Assembly (NCBI GenBank): GCA_036271795.1
Contig: DATAZY010000040.1
Span: 1 to 28,452, forward strand
Direction: 5' to 3'
Origin: Galbitalea sp036271795
GTDB taxonomy: Bacteria > Actinomycetota > Actinomycetes > Actinomycetales > Microbacteriaceae
Length of the DNA stretch: 28,452 nt
Shown here: piece after piece, positions 16,037-22,970 of the stretch
How positions within the stretch are numbered: position 1 is the stretch's first letter
Layout: every line of letters begins with the position of its first letter
The notes under the pieces: model-generated
What the model saw: the letters and a program-made list of their open reading frames with translations, nothing else
What the model was told of the DNA's origin: nothing
Database searches by the model: none
Program-made: the position numbers and the translations under genes

Positions 16037-18211
16037 CTACTTGTTCTTGCCCGGCGTCGATCCGACCTTCGCGCGCTCCGCGGCCTTGTCGTCCGCGCGC
16101 TTCTGCGCTGCGAGGTTCTCGGCGTTGCGTTTCGCGTTGGCGGATTGTTTTGCCGCCGACAGCCGTGCGGCTCCAGCTCCGACCTTGCCGCGAACCTGGC
16201 CGGCCTGCGACGGCGGCATCGCCTTGCGAATCACCGGGCGCACCGGCTCTCCACGGCGGTCCTGGCCAGGTACCGGACGCGATCGGCGACCGTAGATGAG
16301 CTCTGACGAGTCGAGCAGCCACGGCACGAGTGCGATCACGACGCCGTGCACGAGCATGAGCTTGTGGCGGATACGTCTGCCCTTGTGGTTATGCAGCAGC
16401 GCCTCCCACCAGTGGCCAACGATAAACAACGGCGTGTAGATCGTCACCACCTCGGAGCCATGCTCCTCGCGGCGGGAGCGGATGTATTTAATGAGCGGTA
16501 GGGCCACCTCGCGGTACGGCGACTCGATGACGCGCAGCGGGATCTCGATGTTCTGCTCCCGCCACTGCTCCTGGAGCTTTTGCGTTTCCGCTTCATCGAT
16601 CGAGACGTGAACCGCCTCGACGCTGTCGTGGCGCGCCGCGATCGCGTAGTCCAGCGCCTTCAGCACCGGCTTTTGCAGCTTGCCGACGAGCACGACCGCG
16701 TGGTCGCCGCGGGCGCCGAAGACCGTCGTCGCGTCGGCCTCGATCTCCTTGTCGACATCCCGGTAGTAGCGGTTCACACCGAACATGAGCAGGAACAGGA
16801 TCGGCATCATCACGAAAACGAGCCAGGCGCCGTTGAGGAACTTCGACACCGTGACGATGAGGAGGACGCTCGCCGTAAAGGTCGCGCCGATCGAGTTGAT
16901 GGTGAGGCTGACGCGAATGGATCTTCGATTCGGTGGATTGGTCTTGAGCAGTCGAATCCAGTGTCGGATCATGCCGGATTGGCCGAGCGTGAATGAGACG
17001 AATACACCGATGATGTAGAGCTGGATCAGCGAGGTGACGTTGGCCTGGAACAGCACAAGCAGCACGCCCGCCGCCGCCGCGAGGATGATGACACCGTTCG
17101 AGTAGATGAGCCTGTCGCCGCGGGTGTTGAGCGCCTTGGGCGCGTATCGATCCTGGGCAAGTACGGAGCCAAGGAGTGGGAATCCATTAAAGGCGGTATT
17201 CGCCGCCAGCAGCAGGACGAGAGCGGTGGTCGCCTGCACGACGAAGAACATCACCGAATTATTGCCAAAAGTGGATGACGCGACCTGCGCGATCAGGGAT
17301 CGCTGCGGAACAACGAGACAGTTCTTGAACCCGATCAGGTCGCAGGCGGATGTTGCGTAGTGCACCTTGCTGATCAGTGCGACCGTGACGAGTCCGATGA
17401 ACAGGACGATCGCGATCGAGCCCATGAGGACGAGCGTCTTCTGCGCGTTCTGGATCTTCGGCTTGCGGAACGCCTGGACCCCGTTGGAGACCGCCTCGAC
17501 GCCGGTCAGGGCGGAACATCCACTCGAGAATGCGCGCAGCAGCAGGAGGACGAAGGCGACCTGCGCGATGCTCTCCGGCTTGACGTTGTATGTCGACGAC
17601 TCGGCCACCGGGGTGTGGCCGAGGAATGCTTCGACGAGCGCCGTGATGACCATGACCGCGATGCTCGCGATGAAGAGGTAGGTCGGAAGCGCGAACGCTT
17701 TACTTGATTCCCGAACGCCACGCAGATTGACGGCCATCAGGATGATCAGGAACAGGACGGCGATTTCCACCCGGTAGGGGTTCAGGAAAGTGAACGCGGA
17801 GATGATGTTGTCGACGCCGCTGGCGACCGACACAGCCACGGTCAGGACGTAGTCGACGAGAAGCGCGGACGCGACGATCAGCCCGGCGACTTCACCGATG
17901 TTTTTGCGCGCGACCTCGTAGTCGCCGCCGCCGCTCGGGTACGCCTTGACGAGCTGGCGATAGGACAGGACGACAACGGTGAGAAGCAGAACGACGGCGC
18001 CGGCAACCCATGGTGCGAAGGCCAGAAATGCGGTCCCGCCGAGCAGAAGAATGAGCAGCATCTCCTGCGGCGCGTACGCGACGGACGAGAGCGCATCGCT
18101 CGCAAATATGGGTAGCGCAAGGTGTTTTGGGAGCAGCTGCCCCTCGAGTTTGTCAGACGGCAGTGGCTCGCCAATCAGCCACCGTTTCGGCGACCGGGCT
18201 TCGTTAGTCAC
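16037..18211 (-). CDS. KimA-like potassium transporter (APC superfamily)
   Basis: A 724-residue membrane protein closely patterned on Bacillus KimA (YdaO), a proton-coupled high-affinity K+ importer inhibited by c-di-AMP. Residues about 25-480 form an APC core of about 12 helices. The FASDALSSVAY box keeps Asp39 and Tyr46, which correspond to K+-site residues of KimA; YPSGGGDY, LVDYVLTVAVS and RAFSSGCSALTGVEAVSNG also match. A soluble UspA-like domain covers about 490-640. The last ~80 residues are a Lys/Arg/Ala-rich disordered tail not present in the Bacillus protein. It starts with GTG and no Shine-Dalgarno, probably leaderless. It is first in an operon with two FluC genes. Confidence 0.88.
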   Translation of the reverse strand: MTNEARSPKRWLIGEPLPSDKLEGQLLPKHLALPIFASDALSSVAYAPQEMLLILLLGGTAFLAFAPWVAGAVVLLLTVVVLSYRQLVKAYPSGGGDYEVARKNIGEVAGLIVASALLVDYVLTVAVSVASGVDNIISAFTFLNPYRVEIAVLFLIILMAVNLRGVRESSKAFALPTYLFIASIAVMVITALVEAFLGHTPVAESSTYNVKPESIAQVAFVLLLLRAFSSGCSALTGVEAVSNGVQAFRKPKIQNAQKTLVLMGSIAIVLFIGLVTVALISKVHYATSACDLIGFKNCLVVPQRSLIAQVASSTFGNNSVMFFVVQATTALVLLLAANTAFNGFPLLGSVLAQDRYAPKALNTRGDRLIYSNGVIILAAAAGVLLVLFQANVTSLIQLYIIGVFVSFTLGQSGMIRHWIRLLKTNPPNRRSIRVSLTINSIGATFTASVLLIVTVSKFLNGAWLVFVMMPILFLLMFGVNRYYRDVDKEIEADATTVFGARGDHAVVLVGKLQKPVLKALDYAIAARHDSVEAVHVSIDEAETQKLQEQWREQNIEIPLRVIESPYREVALPLIKYIRSRREEHGSEVVTIYTPLFIVGHWWEALLHNHKGRRIRHKLMLVHGVVIALVPWLLDSSELIYGRRSRPVPGQDRRGEPVRPVIRKAMPPSQAGQVRGKVGAGAARLSAAKQSANAKRNAENLAAQKRADDKAAERAKVGSTPGKNK

Positions 18212-18219
18212 GAGGGGCG

Positions 18220-18248
18220 AGCATACTCCACGCGAGAGTGCGCTCCAA
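18220..18248 (-). promoter_or_regulatory. Promoter of the kimA-crcB-crcB operon, leaderless type
   Basis: On the minus strand TTGGAG (18243-18248) and TATGCT (18220-18225) are separated by exactly 17 bases. Only 8 bases lie between the -10 and the GTG start, so transcription should begin at or next to the start codon. The 78 bases between PadR and KimA are too short for a c-di-AMP (ydaO) riboswitch. Confidence 0.55.
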
Positions 18249-18289
18249 CTGGGGCGCTCGCTATTGGGGGTTCCGTTATGAATTCGCCA

Positions 18290-18919
18290 TTAAGAACCGG
18301 ATTCGCGCAGCGAATCGGCGACGGCGACACGTACTGCTTCTAGTCCGTCTCTCAGCACCGTGATCGTCTCGGCCGCGAGGTCACCTCGGGAGACCCACTC
18401 GCGCAGCTCGCTTCTGAGCTGATGTCGGAATTCCGAGATCAGGATCTCGGCATCCTGCAGGTTGCCACGACTCTGCATTCTCGGCGCGACGGGATCGTTC
18501 CGGACCGTTCGACCCGATGCTCGCGCGTCGTCCCGGGCGTCGCGCGCCGCGGCGGCGAGGTCCGCGCGCAAGCTCTTCATGGCCTCGTTGACGGATGTCC
18601 GAACCTCGTTCGCAAGACGGCGCACAGAGTCGCTCACCTCATCCTCGATGCCGCCGAGTTCGGCCTCGCGGTCGTGCAGTTCGGTGCGTCCCGCGTCCGT
18701 AATCGAGTAGACGGTCTTTCGCCCGTCGGCCGACTTGCTGACCAGCCCCTCCTCCTCGAGCTTGGCGAGGCGTGGGTAAATCGTCCCAGCGCTCGGCACA
18801 TAAGTACCGCCGAAGCGGTCGCCGAGCGCCTGGATCAACTCGTAGCCGTGCTTGGGAGACTCGTCGAGCAGGCTGAGCAGGTAAAGACGGAGATGGCCGT
18901 GTCCAAAGACGGGTGTCAT
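18290..18919 (-). CDS. PadR family transcriptional regulator
   Basis: A 209-residue regulator starting at the ATG at 18917-18919, in an ATGA overlap with the DUF4097 stop. The N-terminal winged helix shows the PadR pattern: LRLYLLSLLDESPKHGYELIQ (10-30), then GTYVPSAGTIYPRLAKLEEEGLV (38-60) and TVYSITDAGRTEL (69-81). The C-terminal part (about 85-205) is long, helical and highly charged, much larger than the classical Vir-type PadR helix, and probably dimerises or senses a ligand. It is cotranscribed with the DUF4097 gene and most likely binds the twin repeats before that gene, making an autorepressed operon. Confidence 0.92.
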   Translation of the reverse strand: MTPVFGHGHLRLYLLSLLDESPKHGYELIQALGDRFGGTYVPSAGTIYPRLAKLEEEGLVSKSADGRKTVYSITDAGRTELHDREAELGGIEDEVSDSVRRLANEVRTSVNEAMKSLRADLAAAARDARDDARASGRTVRNDPVAPRMQSRGNLQDAEILISEFRHQLRSELREWVSRGDLAAETITVLRDGLEAVRVAVADSLRESGS

Positions 18920-19758
18920 GCCTTTGGCGCCCTGGCGCGCCACGACGATTTGGCCGGCTTCTCGGCCCCGGTGTGCAGCACGGCGATCGTGCCACCGACC
19001 GTATTCGCGCGGAAGTCGAGCCACGAACCTTCGAGCGTGCCGTACTTGCCGGTGTAGCTCCCGCGAACGCCGGTGATCTCGGAGTCGTCGAGCTGGATCC
19101 GGCCGCCGACCGTGCTGATTCGGTATTCGGCCGCGCGGTTGCCATCAAGGCGGGCGGTGATGTTGCCGCTGACGGTGTTGACTTTGATCTCGTCCGGGCT
19201 GCCGGTGAGATCGAGGAAGATTTCGCTGCTGACGCCGTCGGCGCGGAAACGGCTGACCGCACCGGACGCCGTGACGTCACCGCTCACGGTGTGAGCGTTG
19301 ATCCTGCCGGTGTGGTTGCGTACGGCAAGCTCGCCGCTCACCGAGTTGAGGGTGATGTCGCCTTGCAGGTCATCGATTACCAGGTCGCCGCTGACGGTAC
19401 TGATGGTCGCGTCCGCGTGCAGTCCGCTGATCAGTCCGGTCGAGGAGACGACGCCGAATTTGAGCGCGACCTCCCGGGGGACAAGGATGCTGACGTCGGC
19501 CTTGGCGGATCCGGAAAAGCTGCGGAACACGTCGATGAAGTTGTCCCAGCGCAGCTGCGGGTGGTCGATCTCGAGGGAGTCGCCGTCAAGCGTGATGCGA
19601 AGCTCCTTGCCGGAGACCGAGTGCACCTCGACCCGCGTGGTCGGCTCGTCGTGTCCGACGATGTCGACCTGACCGCGAACGAGCGCAACCTTCAGATTAC
19701 GAATCTGCCCGAGGTCGAGAACCTTTGGTCCGTCGAGGAGCCACTTTTCTTGTGCCAT
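18916..19758 (-). CDS. DUF4097 family beta-strand repeat protein
   Basis: A 280-residue protein starting at the ATG at 19756-19758, with AAGGGA 6 bases upstream; a GTG 7 codons earlier is the alternative. It has no signal peptide and no transmembrane helix. The body is a run of short strands with a recurrent turn: STVSGD, NSVSGE, HTVSGD, NTVSGN, STVGGR and NTVGGT occur about every 18-40 residues from residue 130 to 265, which fits the right-handed beta-solenoid expected of DUF4097. It would be cytosolic or peripheral. The family, often adjacent to PadR or PspC-type genes, has no settled role. It ends in a basic tail (KPAKSSWRARAPKA). Operon with padR. Confidence 0.88.
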   Translation of the reverse strand: MAQEKWLLDGPKVLDLGQIRNLKVALVRGQVDIVGHDEPTTRVEVHSVSGKELRITLDGDSLEIDHPQLRWDNFIDVFRSFSGSAKADVSILVPREVALKFGVVSSTGLISGLHADATISTVSGDLVIDDLQGDITLNSVSGELAVRNHTGRINAHTVSGDVTASGAVSRFRADGVSSEIFLDLTGSPDEIKVNTVSGNITARLDGNRAAEYRISTVGGRIQLDDSEITGVRGSYTGKYGTLEGSWLDFRANTVGGTIAVLHTGAEKPAKSSWRARAPKA

Positions 19759-19811
19759 GTTGATTCCCTTGTTCGTCACGAGCTCTCTGGGGATGCGTCG
19801 CAGCTGTCAAA

Positions 19812-19855
19812 AACTCACGATATATCGCGTCTTCTAACTCACGATATATCGCGTC
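19812..19855 (-). promoter_or_regulatory. Twin operator repeats before the DUF4097-padR operon
   Basis: AACTCACGATATATCGCGTC occurs twice as an exact 20-base direct repeat (19812-19831 and 19836-19855), 24 bases apart from start to start. Each copy contains the palindrome CGATATATCG. AT-rich dyads of this kind are typical PadR sites. On the minus strand TTGAGG...TAGAAG with an 18-base spacer would put one copy between -35 and -10 and the other just downstream, which suits repression. Confidence 0.7.
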
Positions 19856-19890
19856 CTCAATTTGCGCAACCCGCGACCTCGAATTGCCGG

Positions 19891-19921
19891 TTGAGATTGA
19901 CGTTGCGTCAACCTCTAGCGT
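19891..19921 (+). promoter_or_regulatory. MerR-type promoter with dyad in a 19-base spacer
   Basis: TTGAGA (19891-19896) and TAGCGT (19916-19921) are separated by 19 bases. The spacer contains the inverted repeat TTGACGTTGCGTCAA (19897-19911). An overlong spacer with a central dyad is the classic MerR activation geometry, so the regulator probably activates its own gene when it binds its ligand. Confidence 0.7.
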
Positions 19922-19946
19922 TGATGTGATGGAGGAGGTGGACGGC

Positions 19947-20696
19947 ATGGAATGGTCGATTGTCGACGTCGCGCGGCTGGCGGGAACAACATCTCGAACG
20001 CTTCGGCACTATGACGACGTCGGGCTGCTCGAGCCGAGCCGGATCGGGAGCAACGGCTATCGCTATTACGACGAAACCGCGCTGGTACGACTGCAGAGAA
20101 TCCTGCTGCTGCGTGACCTGGGACTCGGCATCCCCGCGATCGCGGATGTCATGGCCGGACAGCGGGACAGCGGCCAGGCGCTCGAGCTTCACCTCGGATG
20201 GCTCGCGAGCGAAAAGGCGCGGCTCGATCGCCAGATCGCGAGCGTGGAATCAACACTGAGAAACCTGAAGGGAGGGGAACAACTCATGGCAGAGAACATG
20301 TTTGACGGTTTCGACCACACGCAGTACAAGGACGAGGTCGAGCAGAAATGGGGCGCGGACGCTTATCACAGGGGTGACGCCTGGTGGCGCTCGAAGTCGA
20401 AGGACGAACGGCGCGCCTACCAGGCACAGCACAACGCGATCGCGGCTGGCTACCAGAAGGCGCGCGACGCCGGGGAGTCTGCGGAGAGCGTCGGGGTGCA
20501 GTCGATCGTCGCTCGTCACGTCGACTGGCTGAATCTGGCCGCCGAGATCACCGGTGGCGAGATCGGCGCACAGCGACTCGTCGGCTACGGCGATATGTAT
20601 GTTGGCGATCCGCGATTCGCAGAGAACTACGGCGGTCTGGATGGGGCCGAATTTGTGCGCGATGCGTTTAGGTACTACGCCGTGCACTCGCTTTAG
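19947..20696 (+). CDS. TipA-like MerR family regulator with TipAS ligand-binding domain
   Basis: A 249-residue activator starting at the ATG at 19947, with GGAGGAGG 8 bases upstream; an ATG 18 bases earlier is less well placed. The MerR helix-turn-helix IVDVARLAGTTSRTLRHYDDVGLLEP is at residues 5-30 with the wing GYRYYDE near 38-44. A coiled-coil dimer helix runs about 78-112. The TipAS domain (about 125-249) has DHTQYKDEVEQKWG, then AYHRGDAWW and a YVGDPRFAENYGG motif. TipA of Streptomyces binds thiopeptides. Unlike it, this protein has no cysteine at all, so covalent thiopeptide capture is impossible. An internal start at residue 114 could make the ligand domain alone. Its stop abuts the yczE stop. 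Confidence 0.92.
   Translation: MEWSIVDVARLAGTTSRTLRHYDDVGLLEPSRIGSNGYRYYDETALVRLQRILLLRDLGLGIPAIADVMAGQRDSGQALELHLGWLASEKARLDRQIASVESTLRNLKGGEQLMAENMFDGFDHTQYKDEVEQKWGADAYHRGDAWWRSKSKDERRAYQAQHNAIAAGYQKARDAGESAESVGVQSIVARHVDWLNLAAEITGGEIGAQRLVGYGDMYVGDPRFAENYGGLDGAEFVRDAFRYYAVHSL
20271..20288 (+). promoter_or_regulatory. Internal ribosome binding site and in-frame start for a TipAS-like short form
   Basis: GGAGGGG (20271-20277) lies 8 bases before an in-frame ATG (20286-20288), Met114 of the regulator, just after the coiled coil and at the beginning of the ligand domain. Translation from here would give a 136-residue protein. In Streptomyces lividans tipA makes TipAL and a separate TipAS from an internal start at the equivalent place. 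Confidence 0.6.
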
Positions 20697-21407
20697 CTAC
20701 GCATTCGGTACCGACGGCCGGGACGGCCGTCGGCGCTGGCGTCGCGGCGAAGGCCCGAAAGGGCCTTCGCTCCCAGCTCCAGCGCGCCGCGGTCTTAGCT
20801 CCGGCACCCGCAGCCACGGGATCGTCACCGACACCAGTGGGCCGATGAGCAGCGCGAACGCAATCGTTCCTGGCCCGAAGTTACCGCCGAGCGCCCAGCC
20901 GATTAGGAGGACCGTCACTTCGATCGCGGTGCGGATGATCCACAGCTTCCAGCCGGTCCGCGCGTGGATGCCCGTCATCAACCCGTCTCGCGGGCCGGGG
21001 CCCATGCGCGCGCCGATGTATAAGCCGGTTGCCAGAGCGATGAGCAGAATCCCGCCAACCAGAAACAGCAGCTGGAACCCCAGCGCGGTCTGCTTCGGGA
21101 GGATCCATAGTCCGAGCTGTGCGCTCGGTCCGATGAGGAGCACGTTCGCGAGCGTGCCGAACCCCGGCCGCTGCCGGATAGGAATCCAGCAGAGCAGCAC
21201 GACGCCGCCGATGATATTGGTCAAGAGCCCGAAGTCGAGTCCGGTCTGATGAGACAGACCCTGGGTCAGCACGTCCCACGGAGCAACGCCGATGCCGGCC
21301 TGCACCATCAGCGAGATCCCAATCCCGTACAGGAAGAGCCCCACGAGCAGCTGGATGATTCGACGCGTGAGGGTGAGAGCGGGAGACATGTTAATATCCA
21401 ATTGCAC
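20697..21407 (-). CDS. YczE-type membrane protein
   Basis: A 236-residue membrane protein with about five helices (RIIQLLVGLFLYGIGISLMV, LLTNIIGGVVLLCWIPI, LLFLVGGILLIALATGLYIGA, WIIRTAIEVTVLLIGWALGG and IAFALLIGPLVSVTIPWL). Signatures of the YczE/YitT-like group are AGIGVAPWDVLTQGL (37-51) and GARMGPGPRDGLMTGI (131-146). Role and substrate are unknown. The last ~35 residues are an Arg/Pro-rich cytoplasmic tail encoded by two perfect hairpins. The start is probably the GTG at 21405-21407, 7 bases after TATAAG (leaderless); an ATG six codons in is possible. It is divergent from a MocR regulator. MocR (YczR)-yczE pairs are known, so that regulator most likely controls this gene. Confidence 0.85.
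   Translation of the reverse strand: MQLDINMSPALTLTRRIIQLLVGLFLYGIGISLMVQAGIGVAPWDVLTQGLSHQTGLDFGLLTNIIGGVVLLCWIPIRQRPGFGTLANVLLIGPSAQLGLWILPKQTALGFQLLFLVGGILLIALATGLYIGARMGPGPRDGLMTGIHARTGWKLWIIRTAIEVTVLLIGWALGGNFGPGTIAFALLIGPLVSVTIPWLRVPELRPRRAGAGSEGPFGPSPRRQRRRPSRPSVPNA
20711..20733. terminator. Perfect 10-bp hairpin with 3-base loop
   Basis: CCGACGGCCG (20711-20720), loop GGA, CGGCCGTCGG (20724-20733) pair fully. It lies 15 bases after the MerR stop, inside the 3' end of yczE. No T-tract follows on either strand. Confidence 0.55.
20747..20770. terminator. Perfect 10-bp hairpin with GAAA tetraloop
   Basis: GCGAAGGCCC (20747-20756), loop GAAA, GGGCCTTCGC (20761-20770) pair fully. On the plus-strand RNA the loop is a stable GNRA tetraloop; on the minus strand it is UUUC. 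It follows the first hairpin by 13 bases and would lie in the MerR 3' untranslated RNA. It has no T-tract, so its terminator role is inferred from position and stability. Confidence 0.6.
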
Positions 21408-21444
21408 GATTGGCCTTATAGAACAGAGCCAATAGAGCTAAAGT
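21398..21444. promoter_or_regulatory. Divergent yczE / mocR promoter region with ATTGG-CCAAT repeats
   Basis: Three half-sites are seen: CCAAT (21398-21402), ATTGGC (21409-21414) and GCCAAT (21428-21433). The last two form an inverted repeat across 25 bases. TATAAG on the minus strand (21415-21420) lies 7 bases before the yczE GTG, and TAAAGT on the plus strand (21439-21444) 6 bases before the mocR ATG. The repeats lie over and between both -10 elements, as expected for a regulator that controls both genes. Confidence 0.5.
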
Positions 21445-21450
21445 GGCCTC

Positions 21451-22881
21451 ATGCCGTCCGTTACCGCTCGATCGATGACCCAACTTCTGGGCAATTGGCG
21501 TGATGGCGCCCCGGGTGCGGCCTACGCGGGTCTCGCGGATCGCGTGCGCCTCCTGGTCCTCGACGGACGCATCCCGCTCGGCACTCGCATCCCGGCGGAA
21601 CGCGATCTGGCGGCAAGTCTCGGTCTCAGCAGAACAACGGTGTCGTCGGCGTACGCGGAGCTGCGCAGTGCGGGATACCTCAGCAGCGTCCGCGGTTCCG
21701 GCAGCATCGCGCGACTTCCGCACACCCCGTCGCAACCGGCCAGCGACTCTCGGCCCGACATCCTCGATCTCACCAAGGCGACACTGCCCGCCTACCCCGG
21801 AATCGCGGGCGCCGCACTCCGCGCCGCCGAGCGGCTTCCTTCTCACCTCGGCAACTCCGGCTTCGACACGGTCGGCCTCCCCCTGCTGAGGGATGCCATC
21901 GCCGCGCGCTATCGCGCTCGCGGCCTACCCACGAGCGCGGATGAGATCCTCGTGACCGTCGGGGCACAACACGGCATCGCTCTGCTGAGCCGAGTGCTGC
22001 TGTCCCGCGGCGACCACGCGCTCGTCGAATCGCCGAGCTACCCGCACGCGATCGACGCGATGCGGGATGCCGGTGCGCGACTGCTTCCCGTCAGTGTTTC
22101 GGTCGAAGGGGGCTGGGACATCCTCGGGCTCGAGCAGGTGCTCCGCAGGAGCAGCCCTACCCTGGGCTACCTGATGCCCGACTTTCACAATCCAACCGGA
22201 CAGACCATGCCCGATCATGTTCGTGAAGAGGTAGTCGGCATGGCGAACGCGGCGGGTACTGTGCTGCTCGCCGACGAAACGATGGGTGAGCTCGCGATCG
22301 ACGGACCACCACACCAGCTGCCGTTTGCGGCTCACGGCGCGGCGGGCGGGCGACCCATTCTGATCGGCTCTGTTGGGAAGTCGCTCTGGGGCGGCCTGCG
22401 CATCGGCTGGATCCGTGCAGAGCGTCCGATCATCCAGCGACTGGCCAGGGCGCGGACCTCCGGCGACCTCGGCACCCCGCTGCTCGAGCAGCTCATCGTC
22501 GCCGACCTGCTGGAGTCTTTCGACGACATCCTGGCCGTCCGTCGAGCGCAGTTGCGCGCCGGTCGCGATCACCTGCGCGCGGCGCTCGCCGCCCGAATCC
22601 CCGACTGGGACATCCCGCTGCCCGACGGCGGTGTCACACTCTGGGTCGGCCTCGGTGCCCCGGTCAGTTCGCAGCTCACTCTCGCGGCCCGCAACGAGGG
22701 ACTCCTGCTCGCTGCCGGTCCGCGGTTTGGGATCGACGGCGCGTTCGAACGATTCCTTCGCATCCCGTTCTCGCCCCCGATCGAGGATCTGGATCGCGCT
22801 GTTGATGCACTTGAGCGCGCCTGGCAGACTGTTGGCCGTTTCAGCGTGCCCGAGCAGGGGTATCTCGGCGCCCTCGTCTAG
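21451..22881 (+). CDS. MocR/GabR-type PLP-dependent transcriptional regulator
   Basis: A 476-residue fusion of a GntR winged helix and a fold-type I aminotransferase-like domain. The DNA-binding part covers about 22-90: YAGLADRVRLLVLDGRIPLG, then IPAERDLAASLGLSRTTVSSAY (47-68) and LRSAGYLSSVRGSGSI. The effector domain follows after a linker (90-105), with PDFHNPTG (243-250), ADETMGEL (274-281) and the PLP lysine K310 in SVGKSLWGGLRIGW. It binds PLP in the cytosol and probably senses a PLP-linked metabolite. It faces yczE across 43 bases and is the likely counterpart of Bacillus YczR. The start has no Shine-Dalgarno sequence and a -10-like TAAAGT 6 bases upstream. Confidence 0.93.
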   Translation: MPSVTARSMTQLLGNWRDGAPGAAYAGLADRVRLLVLDGRIPLGTRIPAERDLAASLGLSRTTVSSAYAELRSAGYLSSVRGSGSIARLPHTPSQPASDSRPDILDLTKATLPAYPGIAGAALRAAERLPSHLGNSGFDTVGLPLLRDAIAARYRARGLPTSADEILVTVGAQHGIALLSRVLLSRGDHALVESPSYPHAIDAMRDAGARLLPVSVSVEGGWDILGLEQVLRRSSPTLGYLMPDFHNPTGQTMPDHVREEVVGMANAAGTVLLADETMGELAIDGPPHQLPFAAHGAAGGRPILIGSVGKSLWGGLRIGWIRAERPIIQRLARARTSGDLGTPLLEQLIVADLLESFDDILAVRRAQLRAGRDHLRAALAARIPDWDIPLPDGGVTLWVGLGAPVSSQLTLAARNEGLLLAAGPRFGIDGAFERFLRIPFSPPIEDLDRAVDALERAWQTVGRFSVPEQGYLGALV

Positions 22882-22958
22882 TTCGCGCGATCGAAATCCC
22901 CACCTTTTCCTCAGGAACCTCCTCCCGGGGGTGTACGTTCGGCCCTCACGCACGCTGA

Positions 22959-22964
22959 GATACT
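22959..22964 (+). promoter_or_regulatory. Possible leaderless -10 of the RND gene
   Basis: GATACT ends 6 bases before the ATG at 22971. No Shine-Dalgarno sequence is present at the right distance and no clear -35 is seen in the 89-base gap after mocR. Confidence 0.35.
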
Positions 22965-22970
22965 CGACAC

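Noticed and set aside
18212..18289. Possible c-di-AMP or fluoride riboswitch before kimA-crcB-crcB
   Set aside because: Only 78 bases are available, no conserved riboswitch core is visible, and the best promoter leaves no leader.
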